Positions 40,697 to 48,423 of a stretch of 64,000 bases of DNA are shown piece by piece. The notes beneath the pieces are model-generated. The model was not told the DNA's origin. It made no database searches and saw only the letters and a list, made by a program, of their open reading frames with translations. The stretch's first letter is position 1, and every line of letters begins with the position of its first letter. The DNA is from a virus: positions 1 through 64,000 of the IMG/VR virus record IMGVR_UViG_3300036861_000806. One strand, written 5' to 3'. Position numbers and translations under genes: made by a program.

Positions 40697-41613
40697 GACG
40701 CGACCCGGCGAATGACTCGAAACGTCTCGCGCGTGCTCTCGGGCGACGAACCGGCGACATGGATGCCGGGGGCCGCCCCAGCTCGGCGCATAGCCGTCCA
40801 GCAAAAGAGCAAGGACATCAGCGAATCGTATTTCCCGCGCGACGGGTCCGGGTACGCCACCACATCCTCACGGAGCGCGCAGTACGCACACGCACAGAGC
40901 GCGTCGTGCGACTTCAGCGGGGCGCGCGTGTCGTACGCGTCATCCATACAGAGTGCCCACAGCCCACGTTCCATCTCCACGGCGAGCCCCTCCAGTTCCG
41001 GCTGCTTATTCGCCCCCGTCGTCACGTGATCGAACGGGATCGACGGATCCACTGTCTGGGTCAGTGCGGAGATCGACCCCTGCGTGGCGTTGCTCTCCAG
41101 CATGAGCGTCGCGAACTGATGCCGCGCGTGGGCGTTGGCCAGCATGTGCGCGGTGTGCAGGTAGGGGCTCGAGCCCGCCCCTGCGGCCTGATTCGCCCAT
41201 AGATTGCACGCCACGATCACCCGCGTCTGCCGCGACCGCTCCTCGCGCGCGGCCGGGGTCATGTCGTCGAGCGGGACATCTGCCATGAGAACCGATCGCC
41301 CGAGCGCGGCGACAGTGAGAGCGTTCCCTGGTCGGGTCTCACCAGCGGGATCGACGCCACCGTATCGCCGCGCCAGCGGCACCCCGTCCGTCTCTCCGAG
41401 GAGCTGGGCCACTGTCACCCCGTAGCGGAGGAACTTCTCGATCCCCCGCGCGAACAGCCGCTCCCCGTCCTCCATCGGCTGCTGCTGCATTCCGCGCCGG
41501 AACATCCGCGGGCTGTCCCGCTGCACCTGACGGAGCGAGTCTTGATTCCAGCGCGCCTCCCACAGCGGGAGGGCGAACGACTGCCCCGGCTCGAAGAGTG
41601 GTCCATGCGTCAT
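40693..41613 (-). CDS. large terminase, nuclease-domain ORF
   Basis: 306 residues. FALPLWEARWNQDSLRQVQR and QQPMEDGERLFARG are the linker region of large terminases. RRYGGVDPAGETRPGN begins the RNase H-like nuclease domain with its first Asp; later VIVACNLWANQA and SHDALCACAYCALREDVVAY follow. It lies in the same frame as the ATPase ORF, separated by one TGA plus ten codons, so TerL is split here. It cuts concatemeric DNA during packaging. Confidence 0.8.
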   Translation of the reverse strand: MTHGPLFEPGQSFALPLWEARWNQDSLRQVQRDSPRMFRRGMQQQPMEDGERLFARGIEKFLRYGVTVAQLLGETDGVPLARRYGGVDPAGETRPGNALTVAALGRSVLMADVPLDDMTPAAREERSRQTRVIVACNLWANQAAGAGSSPYLHTAHMLANAHARHQFATLMLESNATQGSISALTQTVDPSIPFDHVTTGANKQPELEGLAVEMERGLWALCMDDAYDTRAPLKSHDALCACAYCALREDVVAYPDPSRGKYDSLMSLLFCWTAMRRAGAAPGIHVAGSSPESTRETFRVIRRVAS

Positions 41614-41643
41614 CGTTCTCTCATCACGTCCCGGAAGACTCCA

Positions 41644-42492
41644 TCATCGTCGGCTCCGATCACGCATCGTCGTCTGACTCTCGACCCGCGCCTCCAACTG
41701 CGCACAGTCATCGCTCACGCGCACGATCAGCCAGCGCCAGCGCTCGCCGCCCTCGGCCATTAACTTGGCATAAGCGTCTTGTTGGTGATGACGGAATCCC
41801 ACCATGAGTACGCGCGTCTGGGGTTGGAGCCGCTGAAGCCAGAAGCCAATAGACTCGTACACCTTGAGGCGCATACCGGGATTATAAATCGTGTTGTGCG
41901 CCGTAACCGGATCGTCGAACACGAGGATATCGTGCGACGCGCCGGCCCGGATGCCGATCACCGGGCTCGCCTCGAGCGTCGGATCGCGCCCAGGCGACGT
42001 GCGCTTGACGAAGATCTTATGATCAGCCCACGGCTCGCCGGGCGCTGGGACGCACTGCGGAAACACATCGCGGAATTCTGGCATTCTCCGATCGTAGGCC
42101 AAGCTCGACGGGTCGCCGCTCTCGATATACCGCTTGACCGTCATCACGCGCTTGACCGACTCGTCATCCGACCCCGACACGATCCGCGCGCGCAGATTGG
42201 GATCGCGCCCAATCTCCCACAGTAATCGTCCCTCCACGATTACGAGACTTTTCCCCCACTGGACCGGCCCAAGAATGCCGGCGTAATACCCCCGCGTCCA
42301 GCAGTCATCCACGAAGTCCCCAAGTAGCCGATGGAAGAGCGAGTAGTCAACCGGACGCGCCCGGTCATCACGCAGCACGAACGGCACGAACGTGTGAAAG
42401 TCCACCCGGGATCGGAGCACGAGCTCCTGGTACGCGGCGACGCCGGCTCGAAGCATGACATCTTCAGGCGTCGTTTGAGGATTCGTGACCAT
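41644..42492 (-). CDS. large terminase, ATPase-domain ORF
   Basis: 282 residues from ATG 42492, overlapping the small terminase by 29 nt. YYAGILGPVQWGKSLVIVEG is the Walker A region and SHDILVFDDPVTAHNT is Walker B with the catalytic acid. The coupling motif HHQQDAYAKL follows. The frame ends in a TGA at 41644 just after the ATPase domain; the nuclease part follows in frame. Either a two-gene TerL or a read-through product. Confidence 0.85.
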   Translation of the reverse strand: MVTNPQTTPEDVMLRAGVAAYQELVLRSRVDFHTFVPFVLRDDRARPVDYSLFHRLLGDFVDDCWTRGYYAGILGPVQWGKSLVIVEGRLLWEIGRDPNLRARIVSGSDDESVKRVMTVKRYIESGDPSSLAYDRRMPEFRDVFPQCVPAPGEPWADHKIFVKRTSPGRDPTLEASPVIGIRAGASHDILVFDDPVTAHNTIYNPGMRLKVYESIGFWLQRLQPQTRVLMVGFRHHQQDAYAKLMAEGGERWRWLIVRVSDDCAQLEARVESQTTMRDRSRR

Positions 42493-43279
42493 CGGTCCCT
42501 GACGTGAGCGCCGGCGTCCACGGGGTCGCGACGTCGGGCGATGGATGCATCGTGAGTCGCACATAGCGATCGATCGCGCGCCGCCGATCATCCTCGGGGA
42601 TCTCCCGCAGTTGATCCTCGATCGTCACTGTCACATTCACCCCCGCCCCCCCGGCCGGCATCAGATTCCGGAGCCTTGCATACAGCGCGATGGCCGCCAG
42701 CTTGTCGTGCGCTGACACCTCGAGGTTGGGCCCATAGGGGCCCTGTGTCTTGCGGAGCGTCTTGATGGCCGCCGCGATATGATCGGGCAGGTCGGCAACC
42801 GTCCCGGCCTCGAGCGCGGCGAGGGCGGCATCGATCTCGCGCGCCCCGGCGAACGCGATCGCCCCGGTCTCTGCGGCGAGGCGCTCTACAGTCGCCCCGC
42901 TGGCCTCGAGCGTGCGCTCCATCGCCTCCTGCACATCCGGCAGGCGCAGCAGTCGGCTGCCGATGACCATGAGGCTCGGATTGCCTCCGCGGTAACCGGC
43001 CGCGCGCGCCGACTCCATTCCGTTGCCAGCCGTTGGCCCGACGAGATACGCCCGGATGAATCGTCGTTTGCGCACCGCCGCCCGCGTGCTCTGCCGGCTG
43101 CGCTGCGGCGCACTGTCCCGAAGCGGCGAGAGTGCATGGCCCGCTTTCGCTCGCTTCAACGCGGCGTCAATCTCCTCGATCTGCGCCACCGCGTGGGCGC
43201 GGAGCTTCTTCAGATCCTCTGGCGCCAGCCGCGCGATCTGCTCGCGCTCGGCCCATTGGGCGTCAGACTCTTGCGCCAA
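42464..43279 (-). CDS. small terminase subunit
   Basis: 271 residues. RFIRAYLVGPTAGNGMESAR, AAGYRGGNPSLMVIGSRLLR and LPDVQEAMERTLEASGATVE are the HTH and linker pattern of Terminase_2-type small subunits. A coiled-coil N-terminus precedes them, and the C-terminus is acidic/Pro-rich for contact with TerL. It recognises the packaging site. Confidence 0.82.
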   Translation of the reverse strand: MAQESDAQWAEREQIARLAPEDLKKLRAHAVAQIEEIDAALKRAKAGHALSPLRDSAPQRSRQSTRAAVRKRRFIRAYLVGPTAGNGMESARAAGYRGGNPSLMVIGSRLLRLPDVQEAMERTLEASGATVERLAAETGAIAFAGAREIDAALAALEAGTVADLPDHIAAAIKTLRKTQGPYGPNLEVSAHDKLAAIALYARLRNLMPAGGAGVNVTVTIEDQLREIPEDDRRRAIDRYVRLTMHPSPDVATPWTPALTSGTDGHESSNDA

Positions 43280-43321
43280 GAGCCTTCACGCGCTTCGCGG
43301 GCGCGCCCCAGTCGTGGGAGT

Positions 43322-43510
43322 TCACAGGTCATCCTCTCGGCCCATTGACTGGGCGGCCTTCACCAACACCGCCTTGAATTCGATCAGCGAGGAGTTCACA
43401 TGCCCATATTCCGAATTCTGATTCGCAAGCTGCGCGGTCCGCCGCTGAATCCGCATCAAGTCGCGGTAGGACTTGCGGACGAGCGTGAAGTCGTCATCAC
43501 CGGGGGCCAT
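43322..43510 (-). CDS. small hypothetical protein, 62 residues
   Basis: ATG 43510 lies within the end of the upstream gene. MAPGDDDFTLVRKSYRDLMR, then QNSEYGHVNSSLIEFKAVLV, is helical and typical of phage proteins next to terminases. Function unknown. Confidence 0.5.
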   Translation of the reverse strand: MAPGDDDFTLVRKSYRDLMRIQRRTAQLANQNSEYGHVNSSLIEFKAVLVKAAQSMGREDDL

Positions 43511-44525
43511 GGAGTACCTCGTCACGATAGACATTGTAGATCAGGTCATCGGCGAAGGCGCGATCGGGCTCGGCCCTGAGATCGGAGCTCGCGCTGCTGG
43601 CGTAGAGGCGCGCCAAGCCCTGCTCAATCATCGTGTAGACGTCGTGTCGTTCGCACTGCCCCGTCTTGATCTGCACGAGTAGCGCCCGATCCGGACGCGG
43701 AAACGTAATCCATCCGGTGTCGAGGACCTCAACCGCTTCCTCGTTCACCCGAACCGCATGAGAGAGCGCCTTCCAGTCGACGCCGCCGGCTAGATGAGCC
43801 TTCTTCGCGCGCTCGCCGTACTCGGCTAGAACCTTGCCGTACGTCTCGCGGGCGTACTTCACCGTCGCGCCGAGCGGCAACTTGCGACCGCAGACATGCA
43901 GATGCGTGACCGTCGTGCCGTTGACCCCAGGCAGGTCGATCAGTTCGATGAGCTGCGACTGCTCCAGCGATAGCAGGCTCTCGCAGTCGACGACCAGCGC
44001 GCCGATAGCGACTGCGTGCTCAGAGAGTCGATCGCTCACCGGCAGGGCATTCAGGAGATCGACGACACGCCGAACGGCGTCCATCCGAGAGCCCTTGATC
44101 CCATATCGCGCTGCCTGCTTCCGGGCATACCCCACGAAGGCGTTGACGTTGCGAGACAGGAGCCGATCGCGGCCGTCGAGAATCTGCTGCATGACGCGCT
44201 GGCCGAGCGCCGTTGGGCACTCAGCCCGTTTGTTGCCGAACGCGAACAGCACGTCCAACGCCCACGTCTGACCATCCATGAGATCGTGGAGGAAGCGATC
44301 CAGGCTGAATTGCTCCACGTCCACGTCGTCCTGGCTGTTCCGCTCAAACGTGGCCTTCTTGCGGCTGGTGACGATTGCCTTGTCGTAGGAGCCGAGGACG
44401 ATCTCCCGAGCCGTGGGCACGTAGATGCGCTTGATGTCCAGGTCAGAGTCGGGCGTGTCGGTGCCGTACAGATGGGAACCAAACTTCACTTCCAGCAGCA
44501 CCTTGCCCGTTACGGCGCGCCCCAT
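43497..44525 (-). CDS. predicted nucleotidyltransferase (pol beta superfamily)
   Basis: 342 residues. GSHLYGTDTPDSDLDIKRIY is a nucleotidyltransferase signature (GSxxxGT...SDxD with two catalytic Asp) of the COG3541-like proteins found in phages. The remaining helical part (NVNAFVGYARKQAARYGIKG) is the usual C-terminal domain. The ATG is 8 nt after a -10 hexamer, so the mRNA may be leaderless. May modify RNA or a small molecule; substrate unknown. Confidence 0.75.
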   Translation of the reverse strand: MGRAVTGKVLLEVKFGSHLYGTDTPDSDLDIKRIYVPTAREIVLGSYDKAIVTSRKKATFERNSQDDVDVEQFSLDRFLHDLMDGQTWALDVLFAFGNKRAECPTALGQRVMQQILDGRDRLLSRNVNAFVGYARKQAARYGIKGSRMDAVRRVVDLLNALPVSDRLSEHAVAIGALVVDCESLLSLEQSQLIELIDLPGVNGTTVTHLHVCGRKLPLGATVKYARETYGKVLAEYGERAKKAHLAGGVDWKALSHAVRVNEEAVEVLDTGWITFPRPDRALLVQIKTGQCERHDVYTMIEQGLARLYASSASSDLRAEPDRAFADDLIYNVYRDEVLHGPR

Positions 44526-44532
44526 GGCGTGT

Positions 44533-44562
44533 ACAGTACGCCGAGAGTCAGACTCAGGTCAA
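44533..44562 (-). promoter_or_regulatory. promoter for the nucleotidyltransferase, duplicated at 60446
   Basis: On the minus strand TTGACC (44557-44562) and TACTGT (44533-44538) are 18 bp apart; the ATG at 44525 follows directly. The 22 bases at 44557-44578, which include the -35 and the 16 bp upstream, recur exactly at 60470-60491 upstream of the dehydratase gene. Confidence 0.65.
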
Positions 44563-44616
44563 CCACGCGGTAGACGGGGTAGCGCCCCCGGCTTACCTGC
44601 CTCGGCAATAATATAC

Positions 44617-44645
44617 TTGACACACAAGGCTAGATCGCCTATGCT
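44617..44645 (+). promoter_or_regulatory. promoter of element 1, -35 within the inverted repeat
   Basis: TTGACA (44617-44622, part of the left inverted repeat) and TATGCT (44640-44645), 17-bp spacer: a near-consensus sigma70 promoter. The transposase ATG is at 44652, 7 nt after the -10, so the transcript would be leaderless. Confidence 0.8.
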
Positions 44646-44651
44646 TGGGGT

Positions 44652-45143
44652 ATGGACAAGACAGCGAGCGCCCCCGAGACCCTGCTGGAAGCCATCCGCT
44701 ACTTTTCCGACCCCGATGTGTGCCTCTCGTTCATGGTTCAACTGCGGTGGCCGAACGGCGACGTGCGCTGTCCGACGTGCGGGAGCAACGGTACCTCGTT
44801 CATCTCGACTCGCCGTGTGTGGACTTGCCGCGAGAACCACGAGCGCAAGCAGTTCTCCATCAAGGTCGGCACGATCTTCGAGGACAGCCCGATCCCGCTG
44901 GACAAGTGGCTCGCGGCCATGTGGCTTATCGCCAACGCGAAGAACGGGGTTAGCTCCTACGAGATCGCGCGCTCGCTCGACGTGACGCAGAAGACCGCGT
45001 GGTTCATGCTCCATAGGATTCGGCTGGCGATGCAGGATGGTTCCGTCGAGAATCTGCGCGGCACGATAGAAGCCGACGAGACCTTCATCGGGGGTAAGGT
45101 CCGCAACATGCACAAGGCGAAGCGTGCGCGCGTACGACGGTGA
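44652..45143 (+). pseudogene. truncated IS1595-family transposase
   Basis: 163 residues. Zinc-ribbon DNA-binding domain (VRCPTCGSNGTSF ... WTCRENHERKQFS) and helical part (TQKTAWFMLHRIRLAM) are intact, plus the first catalytic segment VEADETFIG-like (IEADETFIGGK). The frame ends soon after, and no remnant of the second catalytic half (DDE/DDN) follows before the next gene. Compared with the intact relative at 56291 it lacks about 160 residues, so it cannot transpose alone but may still bind ends. Confidence 0.8.
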
Positions 45144-45240
45144 CTCATTTATGTTGTGGCCTATCTGCAACATCCTCAGACCACTGCGGTTGCGGCGTAG
45201 GGTCAATTCTTGATGCCAGGCGCAGAAGGGACAGAGAGAT

Positions 45241-45684
45241 ATGCCGGAGAATGACCGCAAGCCGCCTCACTTGCAAGCCCTCCTGTTTTCACAGGGCGCC
45301 ATGGAAATGGCCGAGGATGAGACCCCAGGCAAGAGTCTTATTGGCATCCTCTCGCGCGTATTCGTGCCGAGCGGAGCAACCCATTTACCGAAGCTGTGGG
45401 TATATCTGAATATGTTTGGCGTCTCCGGACATTTCACGGTGCGTCTTGAGTGGCGCAAGGATGACGAGACGTTATCGCGTCTAAGTAGGGAGTGGGAGCA
45501 CGGTAACCCAAGCCGCGCCGTCGAGATTGCGGCACAGGCGACCCTGCCCGTTAGAGGGGCTGGCGTATATAAAATGTGGGCCATGCTGGGAGAAGAAGTA
45601 CTCGGGCGTACGGCGATGACGGTGGAAGTCATAGACAATATGCAACCGACCCTAGATCGCGAAGAGGGGGACTGGGATGGATGA
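45241..45684 (+). CDS. element 1 cargo protein, 147 residues
   Basis: RBS-like GGGACAGAGAG before the ATG. Beta-rich domain LPKLWVYLNMFGVSGHFTVR LEWRKDDE suggests a small sandwich fold, as in DUF6941-like proteins. Overlaps the following small gene by 8 nt. Function unknown; carried by the IS between its transposase and the basic protein. Confidence 0.6.
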   Translation: MPENDRKPPHLQALLFSQGAMEMAEDETPGKSLIGILSRVFVPSGATHLPKLWVYLNMFGVSGHFTVRLEWRKDDETLSRLSREWEHGNPSRAVEIAAQATLPVRGAGVYKMWAMLGEEVLGRTAMTVEVIDNMQPTLDREEGDWDG

Positions 45685-45823
45685 CCTAGAGAAGCAGAAG
45701 ACCGTAACACCATGGGAACGCTTCGTCTCCCTCGCCCGTAAGGTGACGCAGACGCCGAAGACCGAGGTAGAGAAGCGGGAGAAGGAGTGGCGGAGGGCGA
45801 AGCGGCGCCGAGAATCATCGTAG
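45677..45823 (+). CDS. small basic protein linked to IS1595 transposases
   Basis: 48 residues, MDDLEKQKTVTPWERFVSLA then RKVTQTPKTEVEKREKEWRR. It shares the pattern FxxLxxKxxxxPKxEVxxxxxExRxxxRRR with the 55-residue protein at 57282 in element 2, which also follows its transposase. A conserved partner, perhaps an accessory transposition or regulatory factor; inference. Confidence 0.65.
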   Translation: MDDLEKQKTVTPWERFVSLARKVTQTPKTEVEKREKEWRRAKRRRESS

Positions 45824-46673
45824 GCGCAGTCTCTTTGGCCGAGGAAGCGTTACGATCACGCGCTCCGCATCCGTCTCCGTCTGCTCTCTGAAGAACCAGC
45901 GCAACGCATCGCCGGTCGGATGAAAGAGCTGGTATCGCGACGACTGACCCTCAACAAGCCGCAGGAGCGCCGACTTCAAGCCGCGTCATGATCCATGCCA
46001 GCATGTCCGCTGCCTGTAGACCGTACGCATCCTTCTTATCGATCGCCGTGTGCGAGATGTATCTGTACTGCTGCTTGTGTTCGGGGTTGCTTGTGATGGC
46101 CGTCAACAACGCGTTGGCCTCGCTCCAGAACTGATGACCGCTCTCGAAGACATACGCGATGCGGCTATCGTCGTGTTTCTCATCCATCCAGAAAGCGGTC
46201 ACGCGCAGAACGACCTGGCACGTAGCGGAGTAAATGCTGCCGAAGTACTCCGTCCAGTCGGGCGGCGCCATGGCTTCGAATTCTGCCTGGCTAAACTGGA
46301 CCGAGACGCCAAAGTACGTGTGCTTTCGGACCGCATCGACGGCCTGTCGGAGAACTTCGGCGCGCTGTTCTACTGACCACCCCTTGTATTGATCGGTGGC
46401 CGCATAAAGCGCGGTCATGTGGAAGTGCGTCGTAGGACGCGGGCCAGCATCGCGCAGCATACGTGCCCACTTGCGCTTGAAGTGCTCGTACCCCTTAGGC
46501 CGAAAGATGTAGCCTGCGACGCTGATAGGCTCCGTGCCTTCAAGCCGCGCGCTCTCGTCGAGATAGCCCCCCAGGATCATGACGAGGCCGGGGGCGCCGT
46601 CACCGAGGATGACCCGCAGAATCTCTAGTAGAGAGTCCTGGGGCGGATGCGCGGCGACAGCTACGGCACTCAC
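45815..46673 (-). pseudogene. DUF3800 protein with a frame offset near 45970
   Basis: LGGYLDESARLEGTEPISVA, WARMLRDAGPRPTTHFHM and KKDAYGLQAADMLAWIMTRL are DUF3800 hallmarks, an RNase H-like fold of unknown function. The uncorrected frame ends at 45951, but the frame one base on continues LLRLVEGQSSRYQLFHPTGD and ALRWFFREQTETDAERVIV to a TGA at 45815, the normal C-terminus. GTG start overlaps the HNH stop. Cargo of element 1, often associated with mobile DNA. A single-base indel or sequencing error is the simplest cause. Confidence 0.65.
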
Positions 46674-47326
46674 CGCACGCCTCCGCCCGCTGGACCTTCG
46701 CGGTCACCTTTAGCCGCTCCTTCGTCTTGCCCCCCACCCGTTGTACCGTCTGGGGCCGTGTGAGTCAAGTATGTTGTTGCCCCTGCCTCATTGGCTGGAC
46801 GCCCTACGTCGGGGCGCGCGCGACGGCGATTCAGGCGGCGGCGTAGGGCGCCGGTTTCGCGCGGGTGGCAGCGCCAACACAGCGTCCGCAAATTGTCGAG
46901 CCCGCAGGCCCCGCCACCCTCAGCGACCGGAATGATGTGATCCGCCTGCCAGAGCGCCGGCAGTCGGGCACTGAGCGGCCAACCCGAGTAGTGGATACGA
47001 ATAGTCATCAGGATGTCCCCGTGCTGAACGCTGACTCGCCATCGCGTCGTCTCAAGCGGCGGCCCTTCGGCGATGCGCCGCCGTAACTCGGCCTCAAGGC
47101 GAGGCTTCACGACCTCCGTCTCGAGACGGCAGAGCACGCACACACCGCGATCACGTCGAAACACTTCATGGCGCGCAGTCGCGGCACTCGCGCGAATCTG
47201 ATACTGGCGCACGCACTCATCGGAGCACCACGTTCGGCGTCGGCCGCTGACGGACGCGCCGCACCAGCGGCACTCGCCCTTCTGTCGCTTGGGGAGTGCC
47301 CCTAGGTGAAGCTGCCGGCGCATCAC
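46670..47326 (-). CDS. HNH nuclease, 3' end replaced by IS sequence
   Basis: 218 residues. A zinc-finger start (CRWCGASVSGRRRTWCSDE), RRDRGVCVLC and a C-terminal HNH motif (WQADHIIPVAEGGGACGLDN LRTLCWRCH). From about residue 165 on, the frame reads into element 1 (ATTYLTHTAPDG...). Without the element the frame would continue NEAGKPGALPRLPRG to a stop at about 44559, giving a slightly shorter native tail. The catalytic part is untouched, so activity may survive. Confidence 0.8.
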   Translation of the reverse strand: MMRRQLHLGALPKRQKGECRWCGASVSGRRRTWCSDECVRQYQIRASAATARHEVFRRDRGVCVLCRLETEVVKPRLEAELRRRIAEGPPLETTRWRVSVQHGDILMTIRIHYSGWPLSARLPALWQADHIIPVAEGGGACGLDNLRTLCWRCHPRETGALRRRLNRRRARPDVGRPANEAGATTYLTHTAPDGTTGGGQDEGAAKGDREGPAGGGVR

Positions 47327-47525
47327 AGCAAGACCTGGTAGTGCATCAGTTTCAAGTAGTCCGGGTGCTCACGGCGACGCCTCATGGGCATCACAAGTCC
47401 CCACTGTTTACGCGGGTCTGGGGCCGGTGCAGTTGTTCTTGACAGTAGTCATTGCTATGCTGCAGCGCGCACGCAATGGATCGCCCCCGAGGGCGGAACG
47501 ACCGGATACCCGAGGAGGATTTGCG
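47327..47525. promoter_or_regulatory. divergent intergenic region with radical SAM promoter
   Basis: About 200 bp between the HNH gene (minus) and radical SAM gene (plus). TTGTTC (47433-47438) and TATGCT (47456-47461), 17-bp spacer, point right. An alternative TTGACA at 47439 is too close to the -10. The predicted leader is about 57 nt and ends with AGGAGG before the ATG at 47526. Confidence 0.55.
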
Positions 47526-48350
47526 ATGCTGAACGAGGATGGCCATTCCGTGAAGGGCTGCACGATTATCTATGCCCCGGCCGGTCAAGCCGGCGAATAC
47601 GCGAAACTCGCCGTGAACCCCTACCGCGGCTGTGGTCACGGCTGCTCCTACTGCTACGTGCCGGCAGCAATCCGCATGAGCCGCGAAGCCTTCGACCGAG
47701 GGGCCGCGCCGAAGCCGGATTTCCTTGCGCGCCTGATCCACGATGCGGAGAAGTACCGGGCGCACGGGGTTCGCGAACAGGTCATGCTCTCGTTCACCAC
47801 CGACCCCTACAACCCTGATGATGTCGAGCATCAACTCACGCGCCGGTGCTTGGTCGCGCTCAAGGATCACGGGCTCGGCATCTGCACGCTGACCAAGGGC
47901 GGCGCACGGGCGCTTCGAGATATTGATCTCTTCCGTCCCGAGCGCGATGCATTCGCCTCCACGCTGACCACGCTCGACCCGGAACAGTCGCGGGAATGGG
48001 AGCGCGGCGCCGCGCTCCCCGCTGACCGCCTCGCCACGCTGGAGCAGTTTCACGCCGCCGGCATTTTTACATGGGTGAGTCTCGAGCCGGTCTACGACAC
48101 GGCGATGACGATCGAACTGATCAAGCGGACGGCCGGCTACGTGGATCTCTACAAGATAGGGCGGATCAATTACCACCGGATCACGCGCGAGATTGACTGG
48201 TGCCAGTTCACCGCCGATGTCCTGCGAGTGGTCAACGACTTGGGCAAGCAGCACTACATCAAGCGCGATCTCCAGCCGTTCTTGCCGTCGGGGTACAGCA
48301 ACCCGAAGTATGTGAATCAGGTGCGCGCTCACGAGACCGCCTCACGCTGA
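47526..48350 (+). CDS. radical SAM protein, SplB-like
   Basis: 274 residues from ATG 47526, chosen for its AGGAGG RBS; an earlier ATG in frame lies at the promoter. NPYRGCGHGCSYCYVPAAIR carries the CxxxCxxC cluster ligating the 4Fe-4S centre. MLSFTTDPYNPDD, GICTLTKGG and WVSLEPVYD are barrel blocks of the COG1533 / spore photoproduct lyase-like group. Phage relatives are known, but the substrate is not. It stands alone on the plus strand with its own promoter. Confidence 0.8.
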   Translation: MLNEDGHSVKGCTIIYAPAGQAGEYAKLAVNPYRGCGHGCSYCYVPAAIRMSREAFDRGAAPKPDFLARLIHDAEKYRAHGVREQVMLSFTTDPYNPDDVEHQLTRRCLVALKDHGLGICTLTKGGARALRDIDLFRPERDAFASTLTTLDPEQSREWERGAALPADRLATLEQFHAAGIFTWVSLEPVYDTAMTIELIKRTAGYVDLYKIGRINYHRITREIDWCQFTADVLRVVNDLGKQHYIKRDLQPFLPSGYSNPKYVNQVRAHETASR

Positions 48351-48423
48351 CCGCTCGCTTCAAGCACCACGCCGAGATACCGGGCGGCGGCGGTGGTCGT
48401 GTCCAGCGCACGCCACTGCCACG

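Larger units (their letters stand above)
44604..46781. mobile_element. IS1595-type element 1 with cargo
   Basis: Bounded by imperfect terminal inverted repeats, about 20 of 23 bases matching (left starts GGCAATAATATACTTGACAC; right, inverted, GGCAACAACATACTTGACTC). Perfect 8-bp direct repeats CCTGCCTC flank it at 44596-44603 and 46782-46789, the length expected for IS1595 transposition. Contains a transposase lacking its catalytic C-terminus, two plus-strand cargo genes and a DUF3800 gene. Removing it restores a plausible HNH C-terminus, showing insertion into that gene. Confidence 0.9.

Noticed and set aside
47391-48332. 313-codon minus-strand ORF opposite the radical SAM gene
   Set aside because: Shadow of a conserved gene; no motif.
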